The position numbers and the translations under genes were made by a program. The notes under the pieces are model-generated. The model searched no databases and was not told the origin of the DNA. It worked only from the letters and a program-made list of their open reading frames with translations. DNA of 64,000 nucleotides, taken from positions 131,597,230 to 131,661,229 of the forward strand of contig CM076194.1 in NCBI GenBank assembly GCA_038277395.1. Reading direction: 5' to 3'. The stretch is from Dryocosmus kuriphilus (taxonomy: Eukaryota; Arthropoda; Insecta; Hymenoptera; Cynipidae). Below are positions 54,366 to 64,000 of this stretch, piece by piece; the first letter of the stretch is position 1; every line of letters begins with the position of its first letter.

Positions 54366-54937
54366 AATTAAGTTCACAATCGCGGTCTAGCCGAAATAGT
54401 GACGGTATTCCTGGGCTTTCTCCCGTCGGACGTCCATATTCTCCTGTTCGTGAAAGGTCCAGGTCTCCTCCTCTTGTCCGCCGTTTTCCTCCAACATGGC
54501 CTCCTTCTACAAAGATATTTGGATATGGACTTGGACAAATTGGACTTATGCGGCTGATTCCGCATTCGAATCGGGACCGGCGATTCGAATTTCGGAGATA
54601 CATCTTTCCTGCCGGTTTAAGAACTGTGTTGATTTTAGATCGGTATACGTATCCTTATACAACTGCACCCATGCCAACCCATGAAGTAATTGTATTATCA
54701 ACAGCCAGCGGTGATGTTTTTGCAATTTTTGAGACCACTGAGAGGCTTACTGGAATATATAATCGTAATGGATATAATCGGGCGAAAATAAACATAGAAA
54801 CCGGCAATCCTGCCAGGATGAATTCGAGCGAAGTTACAGAAACTCCAGTAGGACGACTTTACCCAACATACCCAGACAATTTTAATCTAACATTTGTACG
54901 CCACGATTCTCTAGACCTTCTATATCCATTGCATTAG
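54366..54937 (+). CDS. Putative last exon of an unrecognised host gene
   Basis: I do not recognise the product. After a good acceptor (TATATCTTCTTGCAG) the plus strand is open to a TAG at 54935-54937, about 190 codons. The first 45 residues are Ser/Arg/Pro-rich (SRSSRNSDGIPGLSPVGRPY, ERSRSPPLVRRFPPTWPP). Then comes a compact, beta-rich-looking region (RYIFPAGLRTVLILDRYTY, THEVIVLSTASGDVFAIFET) ending FVRHDSLDLLYPLH. Codon one can be completed by a base from an upstream exon ending CAG at 54136 before GTGGAA, whose frame (about 54024-54136) reads SSPVYQRRRYLPKPSS, similar in character. The frame is also open without splicing back to about 54195. AATAAA lies at 55274. It may instead be viral or element-derived. 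Confidence 0.55.
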
Positions 54938-56400
54938 GGTTTAATGTATTATCGTATTCCCAAATGAAAATATTCGAAATATATGAAAGGAATTTGTAAA
55001 AAAAGGCAAAAAACTGCTCCGCTATGCACAGAGTCACGATAAAACAATACATATACATTTGTGACCTGGATATCTGGTACTAAATTTTCTGGCACATTGG
55101 AATATTATTTCACAGAAATAATATCCTGATGCCTAGGTGGAGTGAGGAAAATTAATTTAAAACTTTGGTGTTTCGGAGAGTAGATCTCATTATTGTAGGA
55201 TTTCATTTAAGCTTTAAAAAATTATAAAATCTTCGCGGGTCCCTGAATTATAGATTTATTTGTAAGAGCATGCAATAAATATTTAATGATTATATCCTAA
55301 TGTGCAAGTTTATTTTTAATAATATTTTCATAATTTTTCAAAAATGTTTATTCAAGATATATCTTCTAACTGTTGTAGATATACGTGCAGTAATAGAGAG
55401 TAAATTATCAATTCAATACTTGTTTCTAGAAATGGTTAAATTTCATGTAATTTAAAGAAGATAAGATTTTCGTAATAATTGCATAATTTGTCAAAATCTA
55501 CATTGATAAATTTTGAAATTCCATGTATAATTTTGAAAAAAAAATCTAATATAATGCTTAATAATTATATTCTAATTTACAAGCATTGTTTGGTTATATT
55601 TTTTAATTATCATGTATAAGTTCCTAAAACATATCTAATATAATATTTTATATTTATATTTTATATATTTATTAATATTCTATTTTATTTTTTATTTATT
55701 TTAATTATTGTAGAAATACAGGGAACCTCCTCGTGTAAGCTACCGTAAGATTGTCTCTGACGCACTCTCCGTTGAGAATATTGAGGAACACTTCAGAATA
55801 GTCAGGAATATTTTTGAGTGTATTTCAATGAAAATTGTGGAGTACTTGACATATGTAGGAATATGAGGGAATTTCAGAAGATTTAAAGAATTCTAAGGAT
55901 TTTGAAGGACTTCAAAATCGCATTTAATGAAATTTCAAAGATTGTAGAGTAATGTTTTACAATGCATTTGGAATAAGAAGGATTTAGAAGATATCTAAAT
56001 CCAAAACTCTTTTTAACGTCCGACATCAAAATTGAAATTAAGGTTCGTAAAAGATAACAAATCAATAATCCAAAAAAAATTTGCATAAAATATTGGAAAA
56101 AGCCTTTTAGAAAATCTCAAACGAAAGAAAAACAGAAAACGTCGGGGGAAAAATGAGCCAAACAACCAAATCCCCTTCCTTTTTTTCTTTCCCTCGTCTT
56201 CTTTTGCTTATATCCTGCTGAGAAACCCACATAAAAAACAATATTACAAAAATTTCAAATTTTCCGGCTTCTTGAAACACATTTATCAACGCAAGGAAAC
56301 ACTAAAACGAATTAAAACAGAATAAAAATAAAATTAGAATAAGTAAATTGAAAAATAATGTAAAATAAAATCAAAATAAGATAAAAATAAAATAAAACAA
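54938..56400. other. AT-rich sequence: possible 3' UTR then no gene
   Basis: A polyadenylation signal AATAAA occurs at 55274-55279, about 340 bases after the stop of the preceding gene candidate. The rest is AT-rich with no ORF or repeat I recognise, ending in an (AAATAAAA)n-like tract at about 56310-56400. Confidence 0.55.
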
Positions 56401-58445
56401 AACAAAAACTTCCCGCTTCCCGGGCACATTCTCATCACGCGCGCCGCGCTTCGCGGAAGTATGAGCGCACCTAGGGCACGCGGTCTGGTGGACGTCGCGC
56501 TCCGATATATTTAAGCCTTGCGCTGCGCGCTTGGATGTCTTTGTTCCTTGCACATCGTGCTTGGTATTCGTTATGTGGGTCTTAAAATTTCAAAACACCT
56601 ACTTTTAATTAGATTATTATATTCGAATTTTTTATTAAAAATTACAAAAGAAATTATTTACTTAAGGCTCTATCGATCTTAAGGAATACATTTTCATCAT
56701 GAAACTCGCGATTTGCGCTCGACAGTTAAATTTTTTTAAACACATTGTAGATTGGTAATGTTCTTTTATGATTTTCCAAATTTTCACAATGCAGGATTTC
56801 GATTCTTAAAAGTAAAACGATGAGTATTATAAATAAATTTTGTAGCCCTTGCCAAGGTGAACAATTCTGCTTGTGAATATTTGCTCATATCTTGCATTGT
56901 TTTCCTCAAAAGTGGTTTTCTTTATATTTCTTCATCATATATTTCACGAATAACTCAAAAACTACGCTTCTATTCAAAAACCTGATATAAAGCAAATTTG
57001 TAAATCCTTTTAAGGAGAACAACTTTGTTTATTATAATTTTATTCGTATCTTGCATAGTTGGGCAGGAAACCACAGTTTTATATTTTTAATAACTTTTTC
57101 TCGATTCAAACAAAAACCGTGAACTTTGCCAGAAAAAGCTAAAAAAAAAATTTGTAGATCTTTTTTAGACGACAAATTTTACTTTCTTCCATTTTTTTTG
57201 TATCTTGCATAGTTTAGCCGGAAAATTGCTTTTTTTATTTTCTGAAAACAGTTTTTGACAAATAAAACCATAAGCACTCGTCAAAAACTGCTGGTTAACG
57301 AACTCGTCCTTACTTTTAGCGCCTTAAAGAAGTGTGCCAAAGCGCAATCCAATCCAAATAGTCCTTCGAAAGTTATCGTGGGACAGACGCTGACGACAAC
57401 GACAACGACAACTGACAGACACCGTCGTAAAGCGCATATTTTTTCGGATTCAGGGGGTCACGAAACGTCGAGATTTCGTGAAATCCGCAAAATTCATTTT
57501 TCGCATAAAATTAATACCTTCTCATTGAGATGAGAATGCAAGAAATAAAAATTAAATTAAAATAAAATTAAAATAAAGTTAAAATAAAACTAAAATAAAA
57601 TAAAAATAAAATAAAAGTAAAATAAAAATAAAATAAAAGTAAGAATAAGAATAAAATAAAAATAAACTAGGAATAAAATCAAAATAAAATTTAAAGAATA
57701 TGCCCTGTTCTCGGGCACATTCTCATTGCGCGCTTCGCGCCCGTATGTTTTTGGTTGTTGCACATCGTGCTCGGGATTCGTTACTTGTGTCCTAAAATTT
57801 CAAAACACCTACTTTTAACGAGATTATTAAATTTGAATTTTTTATTAAAAATTACAAAAGAAACTATTTTACTTAAGGCTCTACCGACCTTAAGGAATAC
57901 ATTCTCAACATGAGACTCGCGCTTCGCGCTCGAGAATTAAATTTTTTTTTGAACACGTTGTAGATGGGTGAAGTTTCTTTGTCATTTTGCAATTTCTCTC
58001 AATGCAGGATTTCGATTCTTAAAAGTAAACGATAAGTCCTATGAATAAACTTTGTAGCTCTTTCGAAGGTGAACAATTCTGCTTGTTAATATTTTCTCAT
58101 ATATTGCACAGTTTTGCCGAAAAGTGGTTTTCTTTATATTTCATGACATATTTCACGAATAACTCAAAAACTAAGTATCTGCTGAAAAAAATGATGGAGA
58201 GGAAATTTGTATATCACTTTGAGTTGAATAACTTTGCTCATTATCACTTTTTTCGTATCTTGCATAGTTTGGCGGGAAATTTGGATTTTTGATTTTTAAT
58301 AACGTTTTCTCGATTAAAACAAAAACCGCGCATTTTATCAAAAAACGGTTAAAACAAAATTTGTAGATTTTTTTGGGGTGAATAGTCTTACTGTCCACTG
58401 TTTCTTTGGCATCTCGCATATTTTAGCCGGAACATGGATTTAATG
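56400..58445. repeat. Reverse-orientation copies of the 0.8-kb repeat family, with A-rich tracts
   Basis: Words of the 29.7-33.0 kb array appear in reverse complement: CTGGTTAACGAACTCGTCC, AATCCAATCCAAATAGTCC, GACAACGACAACGACAAC, TTTTTTCGGATTCAGGGGGTC and CTCATTGAGATGAGAATG (57290-57540). Each copy starts with CACATTCTCAT and a GCGCGC...CGCTTCGCG stretch (56420 and 57715). An (AAAATAAA)n tract lies at 57540-57690 between two copies. Confidence 0.85.
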
Positions 58446-58590
58446 CAGTATTTGATGTTAATTGAATTAAGATGTTAAAATTCAAACATTCATTTTAACG
58501 TCTGGGCTAATATTACAAGATTAAACAATCACAACTTCCAGACAAATTATTAAATAATTAATAACTTTGAAAGAAAAAATGACTCTCTAG

Positions 58591-58657
58591 CTCCGCTGGG
58601 AATCGAACCCAGGTCTACAGATTGCCGGTCTGGTGCTCTAACCCCTAAGCTACGGAG
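58591..58657 (-). repeat. tRNA-like sequence (minus arm)
   Basis: In minus-strand sense: CTCCG acceptor strand, box A TAGCTTAGGGG, D-stem GCT/AGC, anticodon arm CAGA-CCGGCAA-TCTG (anticodon position GGC, alanine-like, but C instead of T at position 33), box B GGTTCGATTCC with a perfect 5-bp T stem (CTGGG/CCCAG), and CGGAG. Only 5 acceptor pairs form, so I regard it as a tRNA-derived repeat with a Pol III promoter rather than a functional tRNA gene. Confidence 0.6.
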
Positions 58658-59048
58658 AGTACAAGAATCATTATTTCTTTCAAAGGTATACCGTAGAGGA
58701 GAAACGACTACGTCATTCCATTCTAAACGGATTTGAGGATTTGATACTATGTCAATACGAATAATACAGTATTTGATGTTAATTGAATTAAGATGTTAAG
58801 ATTCTTAAAATTCTTTCAAAGTTATTAATTATTTAATAATTTGTCTGGAAGTTGTGATTGTTTAATCTTGTAATATTAGCCCAGACGTTAAAATGAATGT
58901 TTGAATTTTAACATCTTAATTCAATTAACATCAATACTGTATTATTCGTATTGACATAGTATCAAATCCTCAAATCCGTTTAGAATGGAATGACGTAGTC
59001 GTTTCTCCTCTACGGTATACCTTTGAAAGAAATAATGATTCTTGTACT

Positions 59049-59115
59049 CTCCGTAGTTTAGGGGTTAGAGCACCAGACCGGCAATCTGTAGACCTGGGTT
59101 CGATTCCCAGCGGAG
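59049..59115 (+). repeat. tRNA-like sequence (plus arm)
   Basis: The same structure as the minus-arm copy, with TAGTTTAGGGG as box A (D-stem weakened by C to T) and an identical anticodon arm and T arm. Its box A and box B match the Pol III consensus TRGYNNARNNG and GGTTCGANTCC. Confidence 0.6.
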
Positions 59116-60055
59116 CTAGAGAGTCATTTTTTCTTTCAAAGTTATTAATTATTTAATAATTTGTCTGGAAGTTGTGATTGTTTAATCTTGTATGGATTTA
59201 ATGGTTTTGTCAAAACCGTTTTTGATGGATAAGATCATAACAACTGTCAGTGGCGGATTTGCCTTAAGGCCAAGTAGGCCCGGGCCTAGGGCGGCGAGAT
59301 TTTAGGGGCGGCAAATCCTGACAAAAAATTCACTGAAAAAAAAAATCACTATGGCGAGCCGCACTGCACCGCATCGTAATAACAATCATCTTAATTCCTA
59401 AATCACTTTCGTGCATTTGTGACATTAATATTAAGTTGTCAGAATAATTTAAAGAGCTATAGAGAATTAATCGCTCCTGGGTGTCCAGCATTTATCTTTT
59501 GTTTCCCAGGCATTGAAGAGAGACATGCGATCTCCCAATTCGAGTCTGACAGCATATGAACTCCATCTATCAGTATTTTGAGAAAGCTGTTCTTGAGTAG
59601 TCAGAGTAGTGCTTATGTTATTTCCGAATTATCTTGTGATTCCCATTATTTTTTGTTCTCAAATAACGCGAGGTCAGCGTCTTACTAATTTATTGATTTT
59701 TCAATGCAAGTAAGTTATGTTTTAATTAATTATTAAGCAAATCGCATTAGTATCACGTTGTAGTATCACCATTTATTTGCATATCTAATTAAGTTTTTTT
59801 GTTGGTTATCTTTTTTTACGCGTTTTAATCAGTTTTAATGTTCACGCGGGACCTGAGGGCTAAGCGGTATACTATTGTGCTCCAACCAAGTGTCTGCAGA
59901 ACTTGGGAATTTTCGGTCTCCACCACACGACCCATTTCTTTCTCTATCAATAGGCTATCATGACTGTTGCTAGAGGGAGAAAGCATATGAGCTCGTGGGT
60001 CGTGTAGTGGGGGCCGAAAATTCTTACGTTCTGGAGACACTGGTATGTACTACTA

Positions 60056-60535
60056 CACTGAGAAAAAAAAATCTTGGGTCCAAAGAAATGTACTTCTTTG
60101 GCTTCAATGCTTTCAGTCAAAGAAATTATTTGCGTAATTTTATTGAATTTTGTTTAAAGTCAAAAACAGTGTGTATGGAGGCAAAGAAATAATTTCTTAG
60201 GACTCAATTTCTTTGATGCAAAGAAATTATTTCTTAATTTCGAAGTATGAGATTATTAAATCAAGGAATTGATTTCTTTGAGAGAAAGAACCTAAGTTTC
60301 TTGAATCTACCTTTGTACTCAAAGAAATATTTCTTTAGTTCGATGATATGGAAACTTTGAATTGAAAAATATTCTATTTAAATATATTTATTTCTTTACT
60401 TTCATCATTACGTTTCTTAGATACAAGAAAAGTATTTCTTTGAACTGAAAAAATATTTCTGCAACCATATTGTACTCTATCATTTCTTTGAATCAAAGAA
60501 ATTTCTCTTGATTCAAATACTTTTTTTTCTCAGTG
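60056..60535. mobile_element. 480-bp MITE with CAAAGAAAT repeats, nested in the hAT element
   Basis: The ends are CACTGAGAAAAAAA and its reverse complement TTTTTTTCTCAGTG, with TA on each side (60054-60055 and 60536-60537), as in Tc1/mariner-type insertions. The interior is a series of AAAGAAA and TTTCTTT words in both orientations (for example TTTGATTCAAAGAAATT), reminiscent of a fold-back structure. No ORF. Confidence 0.8.
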
Positions 60536-60616
60536 TATATTAAAAAAAATTGACAGCCCGTGAATATTTTACAGGACGATAGCTCACGTAAAAGGTGTTA
60601 CCTTACATAATTAGAC

Positions 60617-63112
60617 ATGGATGGAAGGAAAAAATTAAGTGGGTCAGAGTATCGCAAACGAGCTAAAGAAAAAGCTGATAGACAGAAGGATGTGATTGAA
60701 AAAAAACGCGAAAATTAGACGATTTCTTTGGTAAACCATATACGGATGTTAAAGATCATATTATTGATCCAACAAGCGATGTTCCAAGTAGTAGTGGCGC
60801 TACTTCAAGTGATGTCTTTTCTGCGTTTTCAAGTGCAGATGCTTTGATTGTTGTGGAAATTGGATCAAAGGAAGAAGCCAAAGATGTCCCACTAGTACCA
60901 GAAGTGCAGCCCAATCCGGACCTGGAGCTGTGCAAAAATCAGCAACGATCCAGCCAAATAAACAATTGACGAGTTGACGCGTGAATACGTTTGTAAGAAC
61001 GGAGCTAATCAAAATATCCAGAATGATTTTCCTAAGAGTGAGCGAATTTACAAAGATAAGGCGCGACAATTGTCAAATAATTTGTTCGAATCTCAGCTTG
61101 TAAATGGTGAAAAAGTTCCACGAAAGTAGCTAATTTATTCCGAAAGTACTGGATATGTCTTTTGTGGACCATGTCTTCTTTTTAATGACGGGGAGAGTCA
61201 GTTCAACAAAAAGGAAGATTTCAATGATTGGGAAAATTCCTATTATCGAGTATCAACTCATGAGAATTCGGATACTCACAAATCATCTGTCCTGCGTATG
61301 AACGAACGAAGCAACACGTCATGTCGCATTGACTACGAAGTAAAAATGCAATTAGATGAAGAAATAAATCACTGGAAAAACGTTTTAAAAAGAGTAGTTG
61401 CATGTATAAAAGCGCTTGCATCACGTGGTTTGACGTTCAGAGGACACGAAGAGAAATTTGGTTCATTTCACAATGGAAATTATTTGATGCCTTTAGAGCT
61501 TATCGCTGAGTTCGACCCGTTCTTAGCCAAACACATTACACGTTGTGGGAATCCAGGCTCAGAATATACGAGTTATCTCTCTTCAACAACATGTGAAGAA
61601 TTCATTCAGCTTATGGGAAACAAAGTTTTGAAGACAATTGTAAAATAAATATTCACAGCGAAATATTTTTCTCTAATCATTGACTCGACGCCGGATATAT
61701 CTCACGTAGACCAGCTCATATATTCAATCAGATACGTCCTGCCTAATGGATCACCTGTAGAACGTTTCCTCAAGTTCATTTCAAACACAGATCATGAATC
61801 ACAACAAATGACAAATGCTGTTACCTCAACTTTAACTGAATTGGAAATTGACATTTCAAACTGCCGAGGGCAATCTTATGACAACGCAGCTAACATGTCA
61901 GGCATATACAATGGCCTACAAGCTAAAATAAAGGAAATTTCTCCCATTGCCGAGTATGTTCCCTGTTCAGCACACTCGCTTAATTTAGTAGGTGAATGTG
62001 CAGCTGAAAGCAGCCAAGAAGCTTGTTTGTTCTTTTCTCTACTCCAAGAGTTGTAAAATTTCTTTGCAGCGTCAACTCAGCGTTGGGAACTCCTTCAAAC
62101 CCATTTCACCGTCAAAAGTCTATCAACGACTCGTTGGTCAGCTCGTGCAGACGCATGCAAAAGTTTACGCACATCTTGGAATTAAATTCATAAAACGTTA
62201 GTCTCCATCGAAAATGACACACAACAAAAGAAAGCTGTTATATGCGAAGCAAAGGGTATTCGTTTGAAACTGGAACGTTTTGAAACGACCGTCATGACTG
62301 TTTTTTGGGGATGTTTACTGGAACGCATTAATGCCACAAGTAAAAAACTTCAGAGTGTGGAAATTGACATTATCATTGTCATAGAACTCTCTGATGCACT
62401 GATACATTTTGTTGGCGAAACACGAGATAACTTCGATGATTTCGAAAACAAAGTCCAAAAACTGTCCTTTATACAGGAATATGAAAAAGATTTTCGACGC
62501 AATCGAAAGCGTAAGCTACTTCCTGGCGAGACTAATACAGGTGAAGAGATGCAACAAAATAATGGTCGCGAAAATTTTAGAATCACTACTTTTTTGGTAA
62601 TAATTGATACATTGTCAGAAGAACTCAAAACACGACGGGATGCTTATAAATTACTTTATAATAAATTTCATTTTATTACTAACCTGACGAAACTAAGCGT
62701 GTCAGAAGTCGAAGAAAAGGCCAAAGCATTGCAAATGGTTTATTCTACTGACTTAGAAGACAATTTTTCAGAAGAATGTCTTCATTTTCGTGCTCACTGC
62801 TGTATAAAAAATGAGGATCGAAACAGTGCTGTCAGTTTGTTGAAATGGTTACGAACTGAGCGTCTTCAAACCGTTTACCCAAATGTGGATATTGCTCTTC
62901 GTATGTGTGTATGCACTCCCGCCAGTAACTGTTCTGAAGAACGATCGTTTTCTTGTTTGCGACGAGTTAAAAATTATTTACGCACAACAATGACGGAGCA
63001 AAGGTTAAACGATTTTGCTTTGCTTAACATAGAAGCTGATTTTTTAAGGCAATTGGATTGCGAAGATATAATTAATGATTTTGCTGTAGTTAAGTGTAGA
63101 CGAGTCTTGTAA
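60617..63112 (+). pseudogene. hAT transposase, ZMYM1/DUF4371 type, with stops and frameshifts
   Basis: It starts MDGRKKLSGSEYRKRAKEKA. The TTF-type zinc finger is recognisable near 61130-61190 (LIYSESTGYVFCGPCLLF) with the preceding Trp codon turned into a stop. 61298-61648 is the DUF4371 region (FRGHEEKFGSFHNGNYLMPL). The first catalytic Asp is in LIIDSTPDISHVDQL (about 61675-61720), the second in CRGQSYDNAANMSG (61808-62056). After a break near 62055 the frame 62264-63112 (282 aa) holds the C-terminal half and the hAT dimerisation domain (ASNCSEERSFSCLRRVKNYL, TEQRLNDFALLNIEAD). At least four breaks (near 60714, 60967, 61127 and 62055) inactivate it. Confidence 0.92.
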
Positions 63113-63395
63113 CACATTGTAAAACACTTATTATAACTTGTAGGAGAATAAACTTGTAGTTGAATAAATAAAACATAAAACCGTTTTAAATGTTTTATTT
63201 AAATGTGCAATTATCCCTGAAACCTCAGAAAATATTAAAAACTAGCAGTTATTATAGTTAATTAAATTTCTGAATTGATTTTGATATAAGTTGCAGTGCA
63301 CATTTATTATCTATATGATGGGTGCTGAGAAAGGAGCGGTCACATAGCCTGGGGCCTAGGGCGGCAAAGACTGCAAATCCGCCACTGACCACTGT

Positions 63396-64000
63396 TCAAA
63401 AACCGCTGGTTAACGAGCTTGTCCTTTGCTTTTACGCCCCCTAAAGAAGTGGGCCGAAGCGCAATCCATTCCTATTAGTTCTTCAAAATTTATCGTGGAA
63501 ACAGGCGACGACGACAACGAAAACGACGAGAACGACGCCAAAGAAAACAACGACGACAACAGACAGACAGACACCGTTTTAAAACACGTATTTTTGGATT
63601 TAGTGGGTCATTAAACGTCGAAATTTCATGAAATCAACGAAAGTCGTTTTTCACATACACTAATACCTTCTCATTGAGATGAGAATGTAATAAAATAAAA
63701 ATAAAATAAAAGTAAAATAAAAATAAAATAAAAATAAAATAAAAATAAAGTAAAAACAAAATAAAAATAAAATAAAAATACAATAAACATAAAATAAAAA
63801 TAAAATTAAGAAAAACTAAAATAAATCTGCTTACTTCGCGGACACATTTTCATCGCGCGCTCCGCGCGCCTGGGGTGCCCAGTCTGGCGGTCGTCGCGCT
63901 TCGCGCTCCGATATATTTAAGCCTCGCGCTTCGCTTTTGGAGGTTTTTGGTCCTTGCACATCATGTTATATACTTACACTTACTTTTAATGAGATTATTA
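63396..64000. repeat. Another reverse-orientation copy of the 0.8-kb family, continuing past the window
   Basis: It holds CGCTGGTTAACGAGCTTGTCC, CGCAATCCATTCCTATTAG, a (GACAAC)n-like tract and CTCATTGAGATGAGAATG, then an (AAAATAAA)n tract (63690-63815) and the CGCGCGCTCCGCGCG start of the next unit. The hAT element's right target duplication abuts its start. The 62-residue frame 63426-63614 comes from the repeat and is not a gene. Confidence 0.85.

Larger units (their letters stand above)
58440..59195. repeat. Palindrome carrying a tRNA-like sequence in each arm
   Basis: About 58440-58800 and 58805-59195 are inverted copies centred near 58802. Each arm has TTGATGTTAATTGAATTAAG, TTTAACGTCTGGGCTAATATT, AACTTTGAAAGAAA, a tRNA-like core and TACGGTATACC. 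The arms match closely. A single, noisy copy of one arm lies at 41.2-41.6 kb. Confidence 0.85.
59248..63387 (+). mobile_element. hAT transposon (DUF4371/ZMYM1-like transposase), decayed
   Basis: The termini are CAGTGGCGGATTTGC at 59248 and its exact reverse complement ending at 63387. They are flanked by ACAACTGT (59240-59247) and ACCACTGT (63388-63395), an 8-bp hAT duplication with one change. Both subterminal regions also carry CCTAGGGCGGC. The element is 4140 bp and includes a nested MITE (60056-60535). Its 5' end and left flank are duplicated at about 41.6-42.2 kb. Confidence 0.93.

Noticed and set aside
54334..54603. Minus-strand ORFs opposite the orphan exon at 54.3-54.6 kb
   Set aside because: The plus-strand frame is longer, has splice signals and continues far beyond; the minus-strand frames are shadows.
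59049..59115. Calling the tRNA-like core a functional tRNA-Ala gene
   Set aside because: Only five acceptor pairs, C at position 33, and presence within a palindromic dispersed repeat argue for a tRNA-derived repeat.

Overview
The window looks like a TE-saturated stretch of an insect nuclear genome, most likely hymenopteran or similar. The grounds are an AT-rich background, spliced exons, one exon encoding part of an arthropod-type Unc-13 protein, and dense layers of eukaryotic transposons (Ty3/gypsy, Penelope-like, mariner, hAT, Transib-like, SINE and tRNA-like repeats). The clade is inferred from element types, not proven. Nearly all recognisable coding sequence belongs to mobile elements. 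Only two or three short reading frames look like host genes.

Layout: 1-2343 and 24269-26610 are the arms of a near-identical 2.34-kb inverted repeat; the left arm runs straight into a 500-N gap (2344-2843). After the gap come the 5' half of a broken mariner transposase (minus strand), a decayed mdg1/412-like gypsy element (gypsy-A, 3.5-7.24 kb), and a Penelope-like element (PLE-1) rearranged head to head (7.26-12.6 kb). PLE-1 is interrupted by a 3.07-kb DNA element (8716-11787) whose ends are packed with TCACTCC/GGAGTGA motifs and which carries a small candidate intron-containing gene. The 3' region of PLE-1 was then hit by an env-bearing gypsy element (gypsy-B, 12626-21349, minus strand). 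One LTR of gypsy-B contains a 1273-bp Transib-like element with 5-bp target duplications and RSS-like ends. A palindrome with hammerhead-ribozyme-like motifs follows (21.35-22.15 kb).

26.6-33.3 kb holds an inverted tandem array (27.06-28.28 kb), the Unc-13 exon (29504-29621, minus strand), and a tandem array of four ~0.8-kb units, the last split by a tRNA-headed SINE with a 15-bp target duplication. Roughly 33.3-41.15 kb is compositionally aberrant (C much above G on this strand, no recognisable homology) and grades into a visibly noisy copy of the 58.9-59.8 kb sequence, so low-quality uncorrected sequence is the leading explanation.

42537-51909 is a young, nearly complete gypsy element (gypsy-C, minus strand): 322/323-bp LTRs differing by one base, ATTC target duplication, gag, protease, RT-RNase H and integrase. 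In the env position it has accessory reading frames, two of which share the zinc-finger spacing C-x2-C-x11-H-x3-C and sit behind apparent splice acceptors. It is inserted in the GIY-YIG region of a second Penelope element (PLE-2).

54.0-54.94 kb holds an unrecognised Ser/Arg/Pro-rich plus a beta-rich-looking reading frame that may be the last exons of a host gene. 56.4-58.4 kb contains inverted-orientation copies of the 0.8-kb repeat family, 58.44-59.2 kb a palindrome with a tRNA-like sequence in each arm, and 59248-63387 a decayed DUF4371/ZMYM1-type hAT transposon with 8-bp target duplications and a nested MITE. Another copy of the 0.8-kb family closes the window. The insertions give a relative order: PLEs first, then the TCACTCC element and gypsy-B, then the Transib-like element; gypsy-C is the youngest by LTR identity.
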